This document shows, one piece after another, positions 43,215 to 53,900 of a DNA stretch of 64,000 nt. The DNA is taken from NCBI RefSeq assembly GCF_001441615.1, contig NZ_LAXJ01000016.1:1-64000 (forward strand), written 5' to 3'. The first letter of the stretch is position 1; each line of letters begins with the position of its first letter. Made by a program: the position numbers and the translations under genes. The notes under the pieces are model-generated. The model was not told where the DNA came from, searched no databases, and worked only from the letters and a program-made list of their open reading frames with translations. The stretch is from Roseovarius atlanticus. GTDB taxonomy: Bacteria; Pseudomonadota; Alphaproteobacteria; Rhodobacterales; Rhodobacteraceae.

Positions 43215-43961
43215 ATGACCGACAACATCACAGGCAAAGTCATCGTCATCACCGGCGCTTCCTCTGGCATGGGCGAGGCCACGGCCCATGATCTGGCCGC
43301 CAAGGGCGCGAAACTGGCCCTTGGCGCACGCCGCAAGGATCGGCTCGACAGCATCGTCAAGAACATCACCGACGCGGGCGGTGAGGCTGTCGCGGTGGAA
43401 ACCGACGTGACCAGGCTAGAGGACGTGCAGGCGCTCGTCGCGAAGGCCAAGGACAGCTTTGGCCGCGTCGACGTCATCTTCAACAACGCGGGCCTCATGC
43501 CTCTGTCGCCGCTCGAAAGCCTACGGATCGACGAGTGGGACCAGATGATCGACGTCAACATGAAGGGCACGCTCTACGGCATCGCCGCCGTTCTGCCGAT
43601 CTTCAAAGAACAGAAATCAGGGCAGGTCATCAACGTGTCCTCGGTTTACGGCCATATCACCGTGGCCTCAGGAGCGGTCTATTGCGCCACAAAGCACGCT
43701 GTGCGCTCACTCTCCGAAGGTCTGCGCCAGGAGGTCAAGGATTACAACGTGCGCGTAACCGTGATCTCGCCGGGTGCCGTGGATACCGAGCTGAAGCAAC
43801 ACATCACCGAGCCCGAGCTCGGCGATAATGTGCGCGACTTCGTCAAACAGATCGCCGTTCCGGCCACCACGATGGCCGACATGGTGTCTTTCGCTGTGTC
43901 CCAACCGGAAAACGTCGACGTGAACGAGATCCTATTCCGCCCCACCGTTCAGCCAGTATGA
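43215..43961 (+). CDS. Short-chain dehydrogenase/reductase
   Basis: A 248-residue classical SDR: TGASSGMGEA (TGxxxGxG), NNAG, the catalytic Ser in VINVSSVYGH, YCATK in place of YxxxK (Tyr and Lys present), and SPGAVDTEL. NAD(P)-dependent carbonyl/alcohol oxidoreductase; substrate unknown. Its RBS AAAGGA precedes the ATG. The last 30 bp overlap the convergent cupin gene. Confidence 0.92.
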   Translation: MTDNITGKVIVITGASSGMGEATAHDLAAKGAKLALGARRKDRLDSIVKNITDAGGEAVAVETDVTRLEDVQALVAKAKDSFGRVDVIFNNAGLMPLSPLESLRIDEWDQMIDVNMKGTLYGIAAVLPIFKEQKSGQVINVSSVYGHITVASGAVYCATKHAVRSLSEGLRQEVKDYNVRVTVISPGAVDTELKQHITEPELGDNVRDFVKQIAVPATTMADMVSFAVSQPENVDVNEILFRPTVQPV

Positions 43962-44327
43962 CCGACCAAAGGGCCGCTCCGCACCGCGGTGCGGCCCTAT
44001 ATTGGCCTGCGTATCTGGCGAAGTCCACCGGCTTTCATTGGCACACTTGATTTCTATCTCGACGAAAGACATCTGCTCCGAGTCGGCATTGATCACGTTG
44101 TGCTCGATCCCGGCGTCTCGGCGATAGGCCGTGCCCGCCGGAACGATGAACTGATGGCGATCTCCGCATGGCTCTATCAGCTCCATCTGGCAGTCAGTCA
44201 AAGCCACGATCACATAGTTGAATTCTTGGACGTGCCAGCCGGTCTCCTGTCCCGGTTTGAAATCGAACCGGGTGACGCTAGCAAGTGTATCCTCAATAAG
44301 CGGTATGGCCTCACATTCAGTTTTCAA
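43932..44327 (-). CDS. Small cytoplasmic cupin-domain protein
   Basis: A 131-residue single-domain cupin: FDFKPGQETGWHVQEFNYVI and FIVPAGTAYRRDAGIEHNVI. No signal peptide. The 3' end overlaps the SDR gene on the other strand. Role unknown; similar cupins are annotated as putative quercetinase- or regulator-like proteins. Confidence 0.75.
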   Translation of the reverse strand: MKTECEAIPLIEDTLASVTRFDFKPGQETGWHVQEFNYVIVALTDCQMELIEPCGDRHQFIVPAGTAYRRDAGIEHNVINADSEQMSFVEIEIKCANESRWTSPDTQANIGPHRGAERPFGRSYWLNGGAE

Positions 44328-44375
44328 TAAACAATCCCTTATGAATTCGGCTTCAGCATAGGATCCGATGATGAG

Positions 44376-44859
44376 CTATCCGGCCGTCAGGTCTGCTTCG
44401 ATCAGGACAGGTCCAGCCTGTTCCGTCGACTGAGCGAACAAAGCATCGAATTCTTCTACCGTCGTCGCTAGCTTGGCCGCGACCCCCATGCCCCGCGCCA
44501 AGGCACGCCAATTCAGATCCGGGTCGCGCAACGACATCATCCCGTGCGCCTTTTCTCCAGGTTTCGAAACGCCCACGTTGCGCAACTCACCTTTCAGGAT
44601 CTCGTAAGACCGGTTGGACAGGATGATCGAGACAATATCCAGACGCTCGCGGGCCATAGTCCAAAGCGCCTGCAGCGTGTACATACCCGAGCCGTCCGCC
44701 TGTAACACCACAACCTTTCGGTCTGGACAGGCCACAGCTGCGCCTACGGCAAGCGGCAGACCGATCCCAATAGCCCCTCCGGTGATCTTGAGTCGCGTAT
44801 GCGACGCCGCCACGGCCAGTGCCGCCATAATCGGTGCCCCCGAGGTCAGAGCCTCTTCG
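44376..44859 (-). pseudogene. C-terminal fragment of a TPP-dependent acetolactate-synthase-like enzyme
   Basis: About 160 residues of the TPP-binding domain: IGIGLPLAVGAAVACPDRKV, VVLQADGSGMYTLQALWTMA (TPP motif GDGS replaced by ADGS, then NRSYEILKGEL) and a normal stop at 44376. The frame is cut at 44860 by an IS terminus, so the first two thirds of the gene (about 350 residues) are lost. A clear 5'-truncated pseudogene. Confidence 0.85.
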
Positions 44860-44975
44860 TGTCCGGGATCAGCGCCCATGGGACAGATCGGCGTGATTGC
44901 ATAACGGAGGATTTCTGGCTCATCTGAACCGTCAAGGAGTGAAGATGAGACGCAAATCCGGAACACCAAAAGGGT
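44860..44975 (+). mobile_element. Truncated IS (IS3-type orfA end), copy 2, inverted
   Basis: The terminus TGTCCGGGATCAGCGCC starts at 44860, followed by the same leader and RBS (CAAGGAGTGAAG) and ATGAGACGCAAATCC (MRRKSGTPKG). Identity to the other copies stops near 44975, after which the sequence passes into a gamma-glutamyltransferase remnant. It is in the opposite orientation to copies 1 and 3. Confidence 0.85.
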
Positions 44976-45023
44976 TGGGCCGTCCGTCCGCACGTACACG
45001 AGTTTTGGTCGGAACCTTCCCGC

Positions 45024-46145
45024 ATGGGACGGGTGGCCAATTCCGACCGCATTGCCCATACGTCCGCCAGCCGCGCGCTTTATTGTCGGGAAGATGGCAG
45101 CCCGAAACAGGTTGGCGACGAGGTGGTCAATCCCGACCTCGCCCAGACCCTCAGCCAAATCGCAGATGAGGGCGCAGATGCGTTTTACAAGGGCGAAATC
45201 GCGGCCTGCATCGCATAGGACATGCAAGAGCATGGCGGACTGCTGTCAGCGCGTGATCTCGAAGGTTATGAAGCGAAGATCAACCCGCCGCTGACCTCCC
45301 GCTACCGGGACTTCACTGTCACCACCAACCAGCCGCCGGGCGGCGGCCTGATGCTCGCGCAAATGCTTAATATCCTTGGCCAGTTCGACCTGGCGTCCAT
45401 GGGCCACAACAGCCCCGACTACGTCAGAACGGTCGCCGAGGCGATGAAGTATGCCACGATCGATAAGGACCGCTTCATCGGCGACCCCGACTTTGTCGAC
45501 GTACCTGCTGACCGTATCTTGTCAGAAGACTATGCGGCAGAATTGGCCGACCGGATCAAAAGCGGCGAAAAAGCCGACGTTCCGCGTTTCGACCCCGCCG
45601 GCCAGTGCCGCGACACAACGCAGATTTCGATCGTCGATGGCGACGGGATGTGCGTTTCGATGACCCATTCCCTGGGGATGCCGTCGGGCGTCGTTACCGA
45701 TGGCCTGGGTTTCATGTACAACGGATGTATGGGCGTCTTCGATCCGCGCCCTTGTCTGGCTTGTTCGATTGCGCCCGGGAAGGCACGGTTCAGTTCGGTA
45801 TGTCCATCAATCATCTTCCGGGACGGGGCTCCTTATGTCGTCATCGGCGCTCCGGGCGCGACGCAGATCGCGATGGGTGTCCTGCAAGCCGTTTTGAACG
45901 TGTTGGATTTCGACTGCTCGATGTCCGAAGCCGTGACGCGACCGCGTTTCTCGGCAACGAGCAACGCCATCGACGTTGTCAATCGTATTCCGAGATCGGT
46001 TACCGAAGAAGTCGAGGCGCTGGGGTACGAGGTAATTCGCGACGCGCGAAGCTATGGGATCGCATGGGTTCATGGCATCCGCATCGCGGAAACTGGCCTC
46101 GAAGGCGGCGCCGACCCCGCGACTGATGGCATGGCTTTACCCTGA
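45024..46145 (+). pseudogene. ggt: Gamma-glutamyltransferase pseudogene (5' truncated, in-frame amber)
   Basis: Encodes the second half of the large subunit and the whole small subunit region of a GGT: DEVVNPDLAQTLSQIADEGA, LTSRYRDFTVTTNQPPGGGL, the autoprocessing site DTTQISIVDGDGMCVSMTHS (catalytic Thr) and VIGAPGATQIAMGVLQAVLN. A TAG at 45216-45218 interrupts the frame between GEIAACIA and DMQEHGG, and the N-terminal third is absent, replaced by the IS end. GGT normally is about 530-580 residues. Not functional unless the part after the amber restarts, which would lack substrate-binding sequence. Confidence 0.85.
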
Positions 46146-46340
46146 AAATCACAGCCAAGGAACCTGCTATCTGCGCTATCATCAAGGCAGACATTGACGC
46201 CGTGTCATCGAAAGACCGCTTTGTCCGCATGGGGGACATCTGACGATCTTGATACCTTCGCAAGCAGTCATTTTTTGCTAGAAATCTAAGATTGCCGCTT
46301 ATGACAGTCAGTCCACACTCTCCAAATAGCAATGTGCCGG

Positions 46341-46553
46341 TTAATCGTCCGGGCCGGTCTGGATGCAGTGCTTCAAAACCCAGCCTTCAAGTTGGCCGTC
46401 AGTACCCCGAATACGGATCTTTGCGAAATTCCCAGATTGGGACAGGAGCGTTACTTGATCGCCCTGCATGAAACTACCGATCTGGTCAGCGCCTGGAGCG
46501 GATCGACGAACGATGGCTAAACTGCTTACTTGCTCGATGTGAGCTTTCCACAC
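46341..46553 (-). CDS. Small SH3-like domain ORF, possibly a fragment
   Basis: A 70-residue frame from a GTG at 46553. The C-terminal 50 residues follow the bacterial SH3 (SH3_3) pattern: VRRSAPGADQIGSFMQGDQV then GNFAKIRIRGTDGQLEGWVL. No signal peptide is present, whereas such domains are usually exported, so this may be the 3' remnant of a larger gene. The flanks 46146-46340 and 46554-46832 show nothing else convincing. Confidence 0.45.
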   Translation of the reverse strand: MWKAHIEQVSSLAIVRRSAPGADQIGSFMQGDQVTLLSQSGNFAKIRIRGTDGQLEGWVLKHCIQTGPDD

Positions 46554-46832
46554 TTACCTAGATCGCAGGACCGGTGAGATTTTGGGTCTTTTCGAAATGA
46601 AGCAAATTGGAAGCCTGATCTGACTGATTACAATCATCCGCCATATCCAGCCAGCAACAGCATGTACGTTTAAAGTTCTGCATGGCCTCCTCCAGCGGCT
46701 CATGATCGTTCAATGTCTCTGCACTCCGGACTTTTTCACACCGACTGCATGATGAACGCGCCACCTGCTTGTACCCGACGGGAACCCACCCATATTTTGT
46801 GTACGCCAAGGCCTGAGCTCCAGGAGGCTAAG

Positions 46833-47756
46833 ATGGGTTACACGAAAACGGCAATTCTGATGGCGGCTATGACCGCGCTCTTTATGGGCGTGGGCTACTT
46901 GCTCGGTGGATCCGGCGGCGCTTTGATCGCGCTGGCTGTTGCCACAGGCATGAACGTTTTCACTTGGTGGAACTCCGACAAAATGGTTCTGCGCATGCAC
47001 AACGCGCAACCAGTCACGCGGGATGATCGGCTTGGGCTACACGCCATGACGATGGAACTTGCGCGCAATGCAGGCCTACCCGAGCCTGAGCTTTACCTGA
47101 TTGACACGCCACAGCCCAATGCCTTCGCAACGGGCAGAAACCCCTCCAACGCCGCGGTGGCTGTGACATCGGGCCTCGTCCAAAACCTGAGCCGCGAGGA
47201 ACTGGCCGGCGTGATTGCTCACGAACTGGCACATATCCGTAACCATGACACTGCGATCATGACCGTCACCGCAACATTCGCAGGTGCGATTTCAATGCTC
47301 GCCAACTTCGCACTCTTTTTCGGCGGATCGAGAGAGCGTCTTGGTCTACTCGGCACGCTTCTCTTGATGATCCTCGCACCGCTCGCCGCAGCTTTGGTGC
47401 AGATGGCGATCAGCCGGACACGGGAATACGCGGCCGATAAGGCCGGTGCTGAAATTTGCGGGCAACCGATGTGGCTTGCTTCGGCCCTTGAAAAGATCGC
47501 TGTCGGCTCGGCCAGGATCGACAACGAGGCGGCTGAGCGCAATCCAGCAACTGCGCACATGTTCATCATCAACCCATTGCACGCACACAAGCATGACAAT
47601 CTTTTTGCGACCCACCCCGCGACAGAGAAACGTGTCGCCGCCCTGCGCGCGATGACACAACAGCCTCGGCAAGCCTCACAGCGGGGCCCCCAGCCAACCG
47701 TCCAAAGCCATATTCCAAGAACGCGAAGAGGTAACCGCGCAGGACCTTGGTCCTGA
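46833..47756 (+). CDS. htpX: HtpX-type membrane zinc metalloprotease
   Basis: A 307-residue M48 protease. Two N-terminal TM helices ([20 protein letters not shown] and the following [14 protein letters not shown]), the zinc site [10 protein letters not shown] (HExxH, near residue 138) and the downstream Glu in [15 protein letters not shown]; two further helices between. HtpX degrades damaged membrane proteins. Start ATG 46833 with AGGAGG just upstream. Located in the accessory region, so it may be an extra copy with a shorter, basic C-terminal tail. Confidence 0.9.
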   Translation: MGYTKTAILMAAMTALFMGVGYLLGGSGGALIALAVATGMNVFTWWNSDKMVLRMHNAQPVTRDDRLGLHAMTMELARNAGLPEPELYLIDTPQPNAFATGRNPSNAAVAVTSGLVQNLSREELAGVIAHELAHIRNHDTAIMTVTATFAGAISMLANFALFFGGSRERLGLLGTLLLMILAPLAAALVQMAISRTREYAADKAGAEICGQPMWLASALEKIAVGSARIDNEAAERNPATAHMFIINPLHAHKHDNLFATHPATEKRVAALRAMTQQPRQASQRGPQPTVQSHIPRTRRGNRAGPWS

Positions 47757-47954
47757 AACCTCAGCTTGCCAAGCCCTGTGTCCGAGTTCAAACGCTCGTG
47801 TTCCAAATCATCTTGAGACGAACAGTCGATACGTCGCGAGAAGGGTTTCTTGCAGGATGTCGTCGAACACGACGCAACACGTGGTCACGAATACAAGCGC
47901 CGCGCCAGACTAATTGCTTCATCAAGAGCCGCTTCGCCCGAAAGAGAGACGAGG

Positions 47955-50900
47955 TCAGGTGATCCCGCCGGAATAACTCGGGACGATCAAAACGTCCCGG
48001 ATGTGACCCGCCAGAAGGCGATCGCGCGTCGCTTCTGCAAAGGTCAGGCGCAGGCTCCCGGTCACAGGGCCGTCCAGAAGATCATTCAGTGCCGCACCTG
48101 TGCTGTTCCGCGTGCTGATCCTGCCCTCGACCGTTTCGACCGCCCCGCCGACAGTGACTGCGCCAGACGAAGGCGTGAAGAGGATGGCGTCGAAGACCGT
48201 TTCTTCACCATCGGTCGAAACCACGGCGATCAGAAGGTGATCGAGCGACAGTTTATCCAGATTGACAGGATAAAGTCCGCGCGCAAGGGCGACGGCAATG
48301 CTCAGGGGATCACCCTCGTCCGCTGCGGCCCCCAGCGTCTGCCACGCGCTTGGATAGTCGCCACGTAAGCTCAGGATCAGATCACCTGTGCGGTCGCGGC
48401 CCAAAGCGTTGCTGACCTGATCGGCGTATAGTGGGCTGTGAAGTGCGGTGCCTTCTATGCGAAAGGTCATGCCCGCAATAGCATCGAAATCAAACAGGGC
48501 ATTCGCCCCGCGATCCGCCACCAGTCGCCAGGACTGTTCGAAACCCGTGCCTTCGAAAGCGCCTCGGACACCTTCGGACCGCGGTATCATCGACAAAAGC
48601 CTGTCGCCCTCGGGCATGCCGGTCAAAAAGCGTGTCTCGGGGAGGCCGCGGACCAAAGTACTCGCTGCCGTTTCCGGTCTCACTACCACTCGCGACATGC
48701 CACGGGATTCGAGCGTCATCGAAAGACCTTCACCCGAAAGCGACAGCGCCTGCAGACCGATCGAGACCGTAGAGATCGATGCGGCGTAAAAGCCAGGCAG
48801 CTGCTGCTGGAACGCCTGACGTGTCGTGTCAAATTCCAACACCCCGGTTTCGCGGAAGCGTTGGAAACTCTCACTATCCAGCAGCGCCAGATCAAGCTCC
48901 ATCTTGATCGGTACCCGCTGGGTGAGGGACGATGTCGCATAAAATTCCAGGCGCGAAAGATCACGCAGAAGTCGTGCCGACCCCGTCAATCCGCGCAGGT
49001 CCGCATCAATATCTCCATTCGGCTGGCTGTTGAGATCGACCTGCCAATAGTCCCCCGCGACGATGCCGGCCGGAAGGGCGAAGCGTTCGAAGGCCAGCGC
49101 TTGCTCGGCAAGCTGTCCTATGGCCGTGGCGCGCTGCAGGACATCCCGGTACGCCTCGCCCAGAATCGAGGCCATCCATCGATACGCCTCGGCGGGCAGG
49201 TTCTTCATCTGCAGGAAAGTAAGGATATCGGCGGCGTGGCTCAGCTCCAACTCGGCTATGGCTTGATCGGCTCTGGCCAATTCCAATGCGAACTGCTCCG
49301 TCAGGATTTCTTGGGTCCCGATCTCGATATCCTGCCGTGCCAGATCACGCTTGATCTTCCAGTCTTCCGACCGACGCTTGAGATCCCCGCGGAACCCTTC
49401 GAGCGCGGCGATATTGATCTTCTTGCCGCCGCCCTCTTCCTTCAGCAAGAACGTGATCAGCTTGTCCAACCCCTTGGCGGCAGTATCCACGCCGCTTGCC
49501 ACACCGCCCGGGCCGGGATCCTCGATCTGGTCGATTGCGTCGATTGGATTTTCAGGCAATTCAAGCTCCGACAACTCACGCGTGAGGCTGACGAGGTCGG
49601 TTATGCTGGAGAAGGGGTTCGTGAAGCCCGTGAAGCTTGCGCCAAGGCTACCGAGCGACCCGAGAAACTTGAACAGCTGTTTCAATGGGTTCGATTCGCC
49701 CGTCTTCAGATAACTCTTGATCACGTTGTCTTCGTGTTTGTTATTCCCCGCCTCGATAAGCGCGTTGTAATGCTCCGCGCCAATGATCGCATGCTCACGC
49801 TGGCGACGCGCAAGTTCGACATTGGCCTCACCCGCTCCGACTGCCAGCGCGCTGCGCGTCACTCGGGCTTCAGCCACCTGAAGACTCTGTTCGACCTGCA
49901 ACAGATTCAGCCGCTCTCTGTCTTCACCTTCCAGCGCCGCGAGATAGCGCGCTTCGATCTGTGCGGCGACGTTGGCAAGCATGCGCGCTTGCGGCAAAAG
50001 CGTTCCATAGCGCACGGGAACAGGTGGAACGTCGACTTGCGCTGGCGCACCTGGGGCAAGTCCGGTTCGGCCAATCCCGATCGGCCCGCCGTATGGGTCA
50101 TAGACACGTTCATAGCCGGCAACGTTGCGGCACGTGCGAATTCGATCCAGAGCCGTCTCGGCCCGGCGCCGCAGCGCCTCCAATTCAGGATTTTGCGGAA
50201 TGCAGAAGCTCAAGACCGTTCCGGTGACGCGGTCTGTCAAGCTCAGGCCGGCCAGACTGATTGCCGCCAGTGGCGATGCGGCACGAAGGTGGTAGGCGCG
50301 CAACAGCCTAGTGTCTATCGTCGATCTTTCTGGTGTGCGGCGGTCGCGCGGATCGAGAATCGGCGGATCGAGGTCGCGCGTCGTCAGCCATGTGCCAGCA
50401 ACATCAAGCTCCGCCCGTGCTGAGTCGATGCGCGCGATCAGATCGGCGCGTCTTCGCTCGCCAACCCGAAACGTTTGGCTGAGAAGCGCCCGGTCGTGGT
50501 TCGTCGCAAGCAGGCGCGACTCTGCGCGCGTCATGATGCGTGCGCGCGTTTCAATCCGTGCAGAGACAGGACGCCGTCGCGGTCTGCGCGGCCGGACTTC
50601 GCCAAGCCGTTCACGCATGCGCGCGACCGTTTCGCCCTGTGGAACAGATGGATCGCGCGCAATCGCGATCAGATCGTCGACCGTTTCCCGCACGATGCCA
50701 GGAGACGGCAGTTCGCCTAAGACAAGCGTGAAATCGTCAATTGGCAGGTCGGGCTGATCCTCCAGTTCGAACCGCAGCCTTCCGATGATATCGGCGCAAC
50801 GGTCCACACCGGTCAGGCCGCGCAATCGCGCCAAAAGCTCCAGCGCCCGGCGATAGAGGTCGCGTGCCTTCGAAATGGTTTCGGGCAGATCGCGTGCAAA

Positions 50901-53900
50901 GTTGGCGTCTGCCTCTGCGACAAGACACGCGATGATACTCAGCATAACCCTGCGCGTATCGCTTTCACGGCGGGTCAGCGCAACCGCGTGCACGTCGTCG
51001 GGATCGCGCAACCATGTGTCGATGGCGTTGAACGAAAGCGGCCTGTCTTCCTCCTCGATCAGCCCGTAGGAAATCTTCCGAGATCCAGCATCGGCACCTT
51101 CGTCGTATACGGTGCGATACCATTCTTGCGCTTCGGCGTGGTGTCCCGCGGCGCAGAGTGCGTCTCCGAGCATGATCGGCACAAGAACAGACCGCTCCCG
51201 CAGCAGCGCCTGGATCGAGGGCGGGCCGTCTTCATTCTTGGTGTAAAGGTTCTCGCTGCCATCCCGCCTGTCGAGTAATTCGCCTGGATCTTCGGGTGGC
51301 AAGATCTGCGGTTCGGCCGACGTGTTGAGCGTGATCCGCTGATCGCCGATAGCGCTGATGCCCCCGCCCGAGCGGCGCACGACCGTCCAGAAAGCGCCAC
51401 TCCCGGTATCGTTGGGCAAGAACTCCTTCCAAAGCGCGACAGGCTTTCGGTTCTCCAGACCCGGCAAATGGTCGTAGCCGGAAGTGCCTGCGATTCTTTG
51501 CTCTCGGATGCCTCCGGAAAACGAAGCCGACACGCTGACAGACGACGTGCGCTGTACAAACTGGATCGGTTTGACGCTGCCATCTTCCTCATCGTCGAAA
51601 TTTGGGTCCCAACCAAACTCGATCATTGGTTCGGAGATGCTGTTGAGGAAGGTCTGACGTATCAGCGACCGGATGCCATGGCGGTTTTCGGTCAGGCGAC
51701 GAACCTGATCGTCGAGAAACGTCCACCAATAGGCAGGGCTGGCAAACGGGTTGGTCTGGGTCAATTCGTCCAATGCTTCGATGAAAACATCGATTGCGAA
51801 GTTCTTGTACTGAATCAGGTAGAAGTTTCGCTCATTCTCGTCTGCGATGTAGGCGGCTTCGTTGTCGACCCAGTCTTCGTGGATCGCATTGAATTGGAAA
51901 CTCGTCATGGTCAGCAGTTCGTAGAGCGTACCATTGAAGGGTGCGAGTTCAGGATGCGGAAGCTGATCACCGAACTTCTCGTCAGTATTCGGAAAATTGA
52001 GCGGGTTGAGGCTGGACGTGCTGCCCTGAGGCACATTCGCGAGCGGGATCACGACCAGGTAGGGCTGGAATCCTGAGAAACTGAACAATTGCGGGTCATC
52101 GAGACTTACGCCAAGCTCGTTGCGAAATCGTTCTTCAATGTTCTCAATGAACAGCTCTTCGAAACGCAGATCGTCGTCCGGTATCCCAACGCGCGTCGCG
52201 GCGATGTCCGCGACCGTGTACCGCGACGCTCCAGGCGGGTTCACGAAGGAAATAAGCTCGTTGCGGTCCGGCCATCCGATCGCACCGGCAAATTCCGCAA
52301 ACCCTGAGCCGATAGAAATCCGGTCGAAGTCGTCGTTCTGGAAGGGCTCGACCAGCGACACGGTTCGGAAATCGTTTCCTCCGTCGCCGCCGATGATCAA
52401 GGCGGCTTCATCGTCTCGGATCTGGACGAAATCGAGAAGCCGGCCGCTGGCCGACGGGCCCTGAATGGGACGCCACTCATCCGTCCAGCCCCTGAGATCC
52501 TGCTTCATGCGGCGGATGTAGAGGCCACCGCCTTCGGTATGGACCGCCACAAGAGTTGGCGTGCTTGCGAGCGCCAGATCGAAACCGCTGCCATCCGGGA
52601 CATACTTCCTCAGAACGGATGCGTCGAAGCCTTTCTCCCGCGCCTCTTGCGGCACGGAAAGGTTGCGAGGGCCGCGCCATTTGCCGGTCTCAAGCTCGAA
52701 GCGGCACAGGAGCAGCGTGGCGGCGCCAGCGTTGCTGTCTTCCGCAAGAAGGACAATGGAAGCCTCGCCCTGCCCACCATGCAGAGTAGCGCCCAAGAGC
52801 CGCGTGACGTTTCCCAGGCGGCCCAGCGGACGCCACGTCGTGCGTGTGTCTCCGGCATCATCGGCAGGGTCGAGCATGGCCCAGTAAACCAGGCCGGAAT
52901 CCGCATGACCAAACAGGAAAAGCCGATCAACCACAGTCGCACCGCCCGGATCGCATGCGTCATCTGGCGGCAGGAAGGTCGGGGCAAGGCAAGTGGCGGA
53001 CACCTCGAGCCCGCTGATATCATCGAAATACGCAGCATAGGCCGTTGCCAGTTCGCAGGCCTTCGGCGGGGTAAGCTGGTTCGGCATGTTGGCGACCAAA
53101 CGCTCGAGCCCGTGCGAGGCCCCGCCGGGAAGCACGCGGCTGGTGAGGTTCTCCGGCCACAGGAAGGCGAACAAGGCGGCACGCCATTCCTGGTAGCTGA
53201 GTAGGCTCCTGGCAGCGACAATGTTCTCGGCATCGATGGCGACATTGTCGAGCGCATCGGTCAGCGTTCCGTCGAGCACACCGCGCAGAAGCCGCTGCAG
53301 CGTCTCGATCGCGAAGGCGACCCGCGTAGTGCATTGGCAGCCACCGGCATCCATGGCCACAAGCAAACGCGTGTCCAGGTCCGAGGCCCGCTCGGCCAGG
53401 GTCTGTCCGGTCAACGGACCGCGCCGGATCAGGGCATCCCGGAGGATGTGCAAAGATAACTCTTCGGCATCTGAAACGACACGTTCGAGCGTGGCGAATG
53501 CCACGTTCACCGCGTCGTCCCTGACACGCCAACGGCGCGACCATCGGCGCGCAAAGGCCGCGCGACCAGTGACATCGAACGGCACACGGCCCTGATCGAC
53601 CTGTTTGAATAACCGAGGATGCAAGGCAATCCCGCCATCGCGCTCCTCCGCCCGCCATTCCGTCGCGCGCAGCCGTTTTTCGACGTCGATCAGAATGGCG
53701 CCGATGAGAGCCCACTGATCGGCCAGCAACTGCAGTCCCGCAGCCGCGCGATGCCCGAACGCCACAACTGCGCGGAACGCCGGCGGGTCGAAGGCAAGTT
53801 GCTGGATCGCCCGCTCGATATCGTGACCCGCAGCCTCACGTTCCACGAGCGCATCGATGCGGTCCTGCAGATCAGGCACAACCGACTCCGCCAGTACCGC

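Noticed and set aside
46558..46683. Cys-rich 41-residue minus ORF ([17 protein letters not shown]...) upstream of htpX
   Set aside because: A GGAGGA lies just before the ATG but spacing is too short and no homolog pattern is recognised; it also overlaps the probable htpX promoter.
48438..50423. 661-codon plus-strand frame inside the TcA-like gene
   Set aside because: Antisense to a continuous 2927-codon frame with recognisable domains; no similarity of its own.
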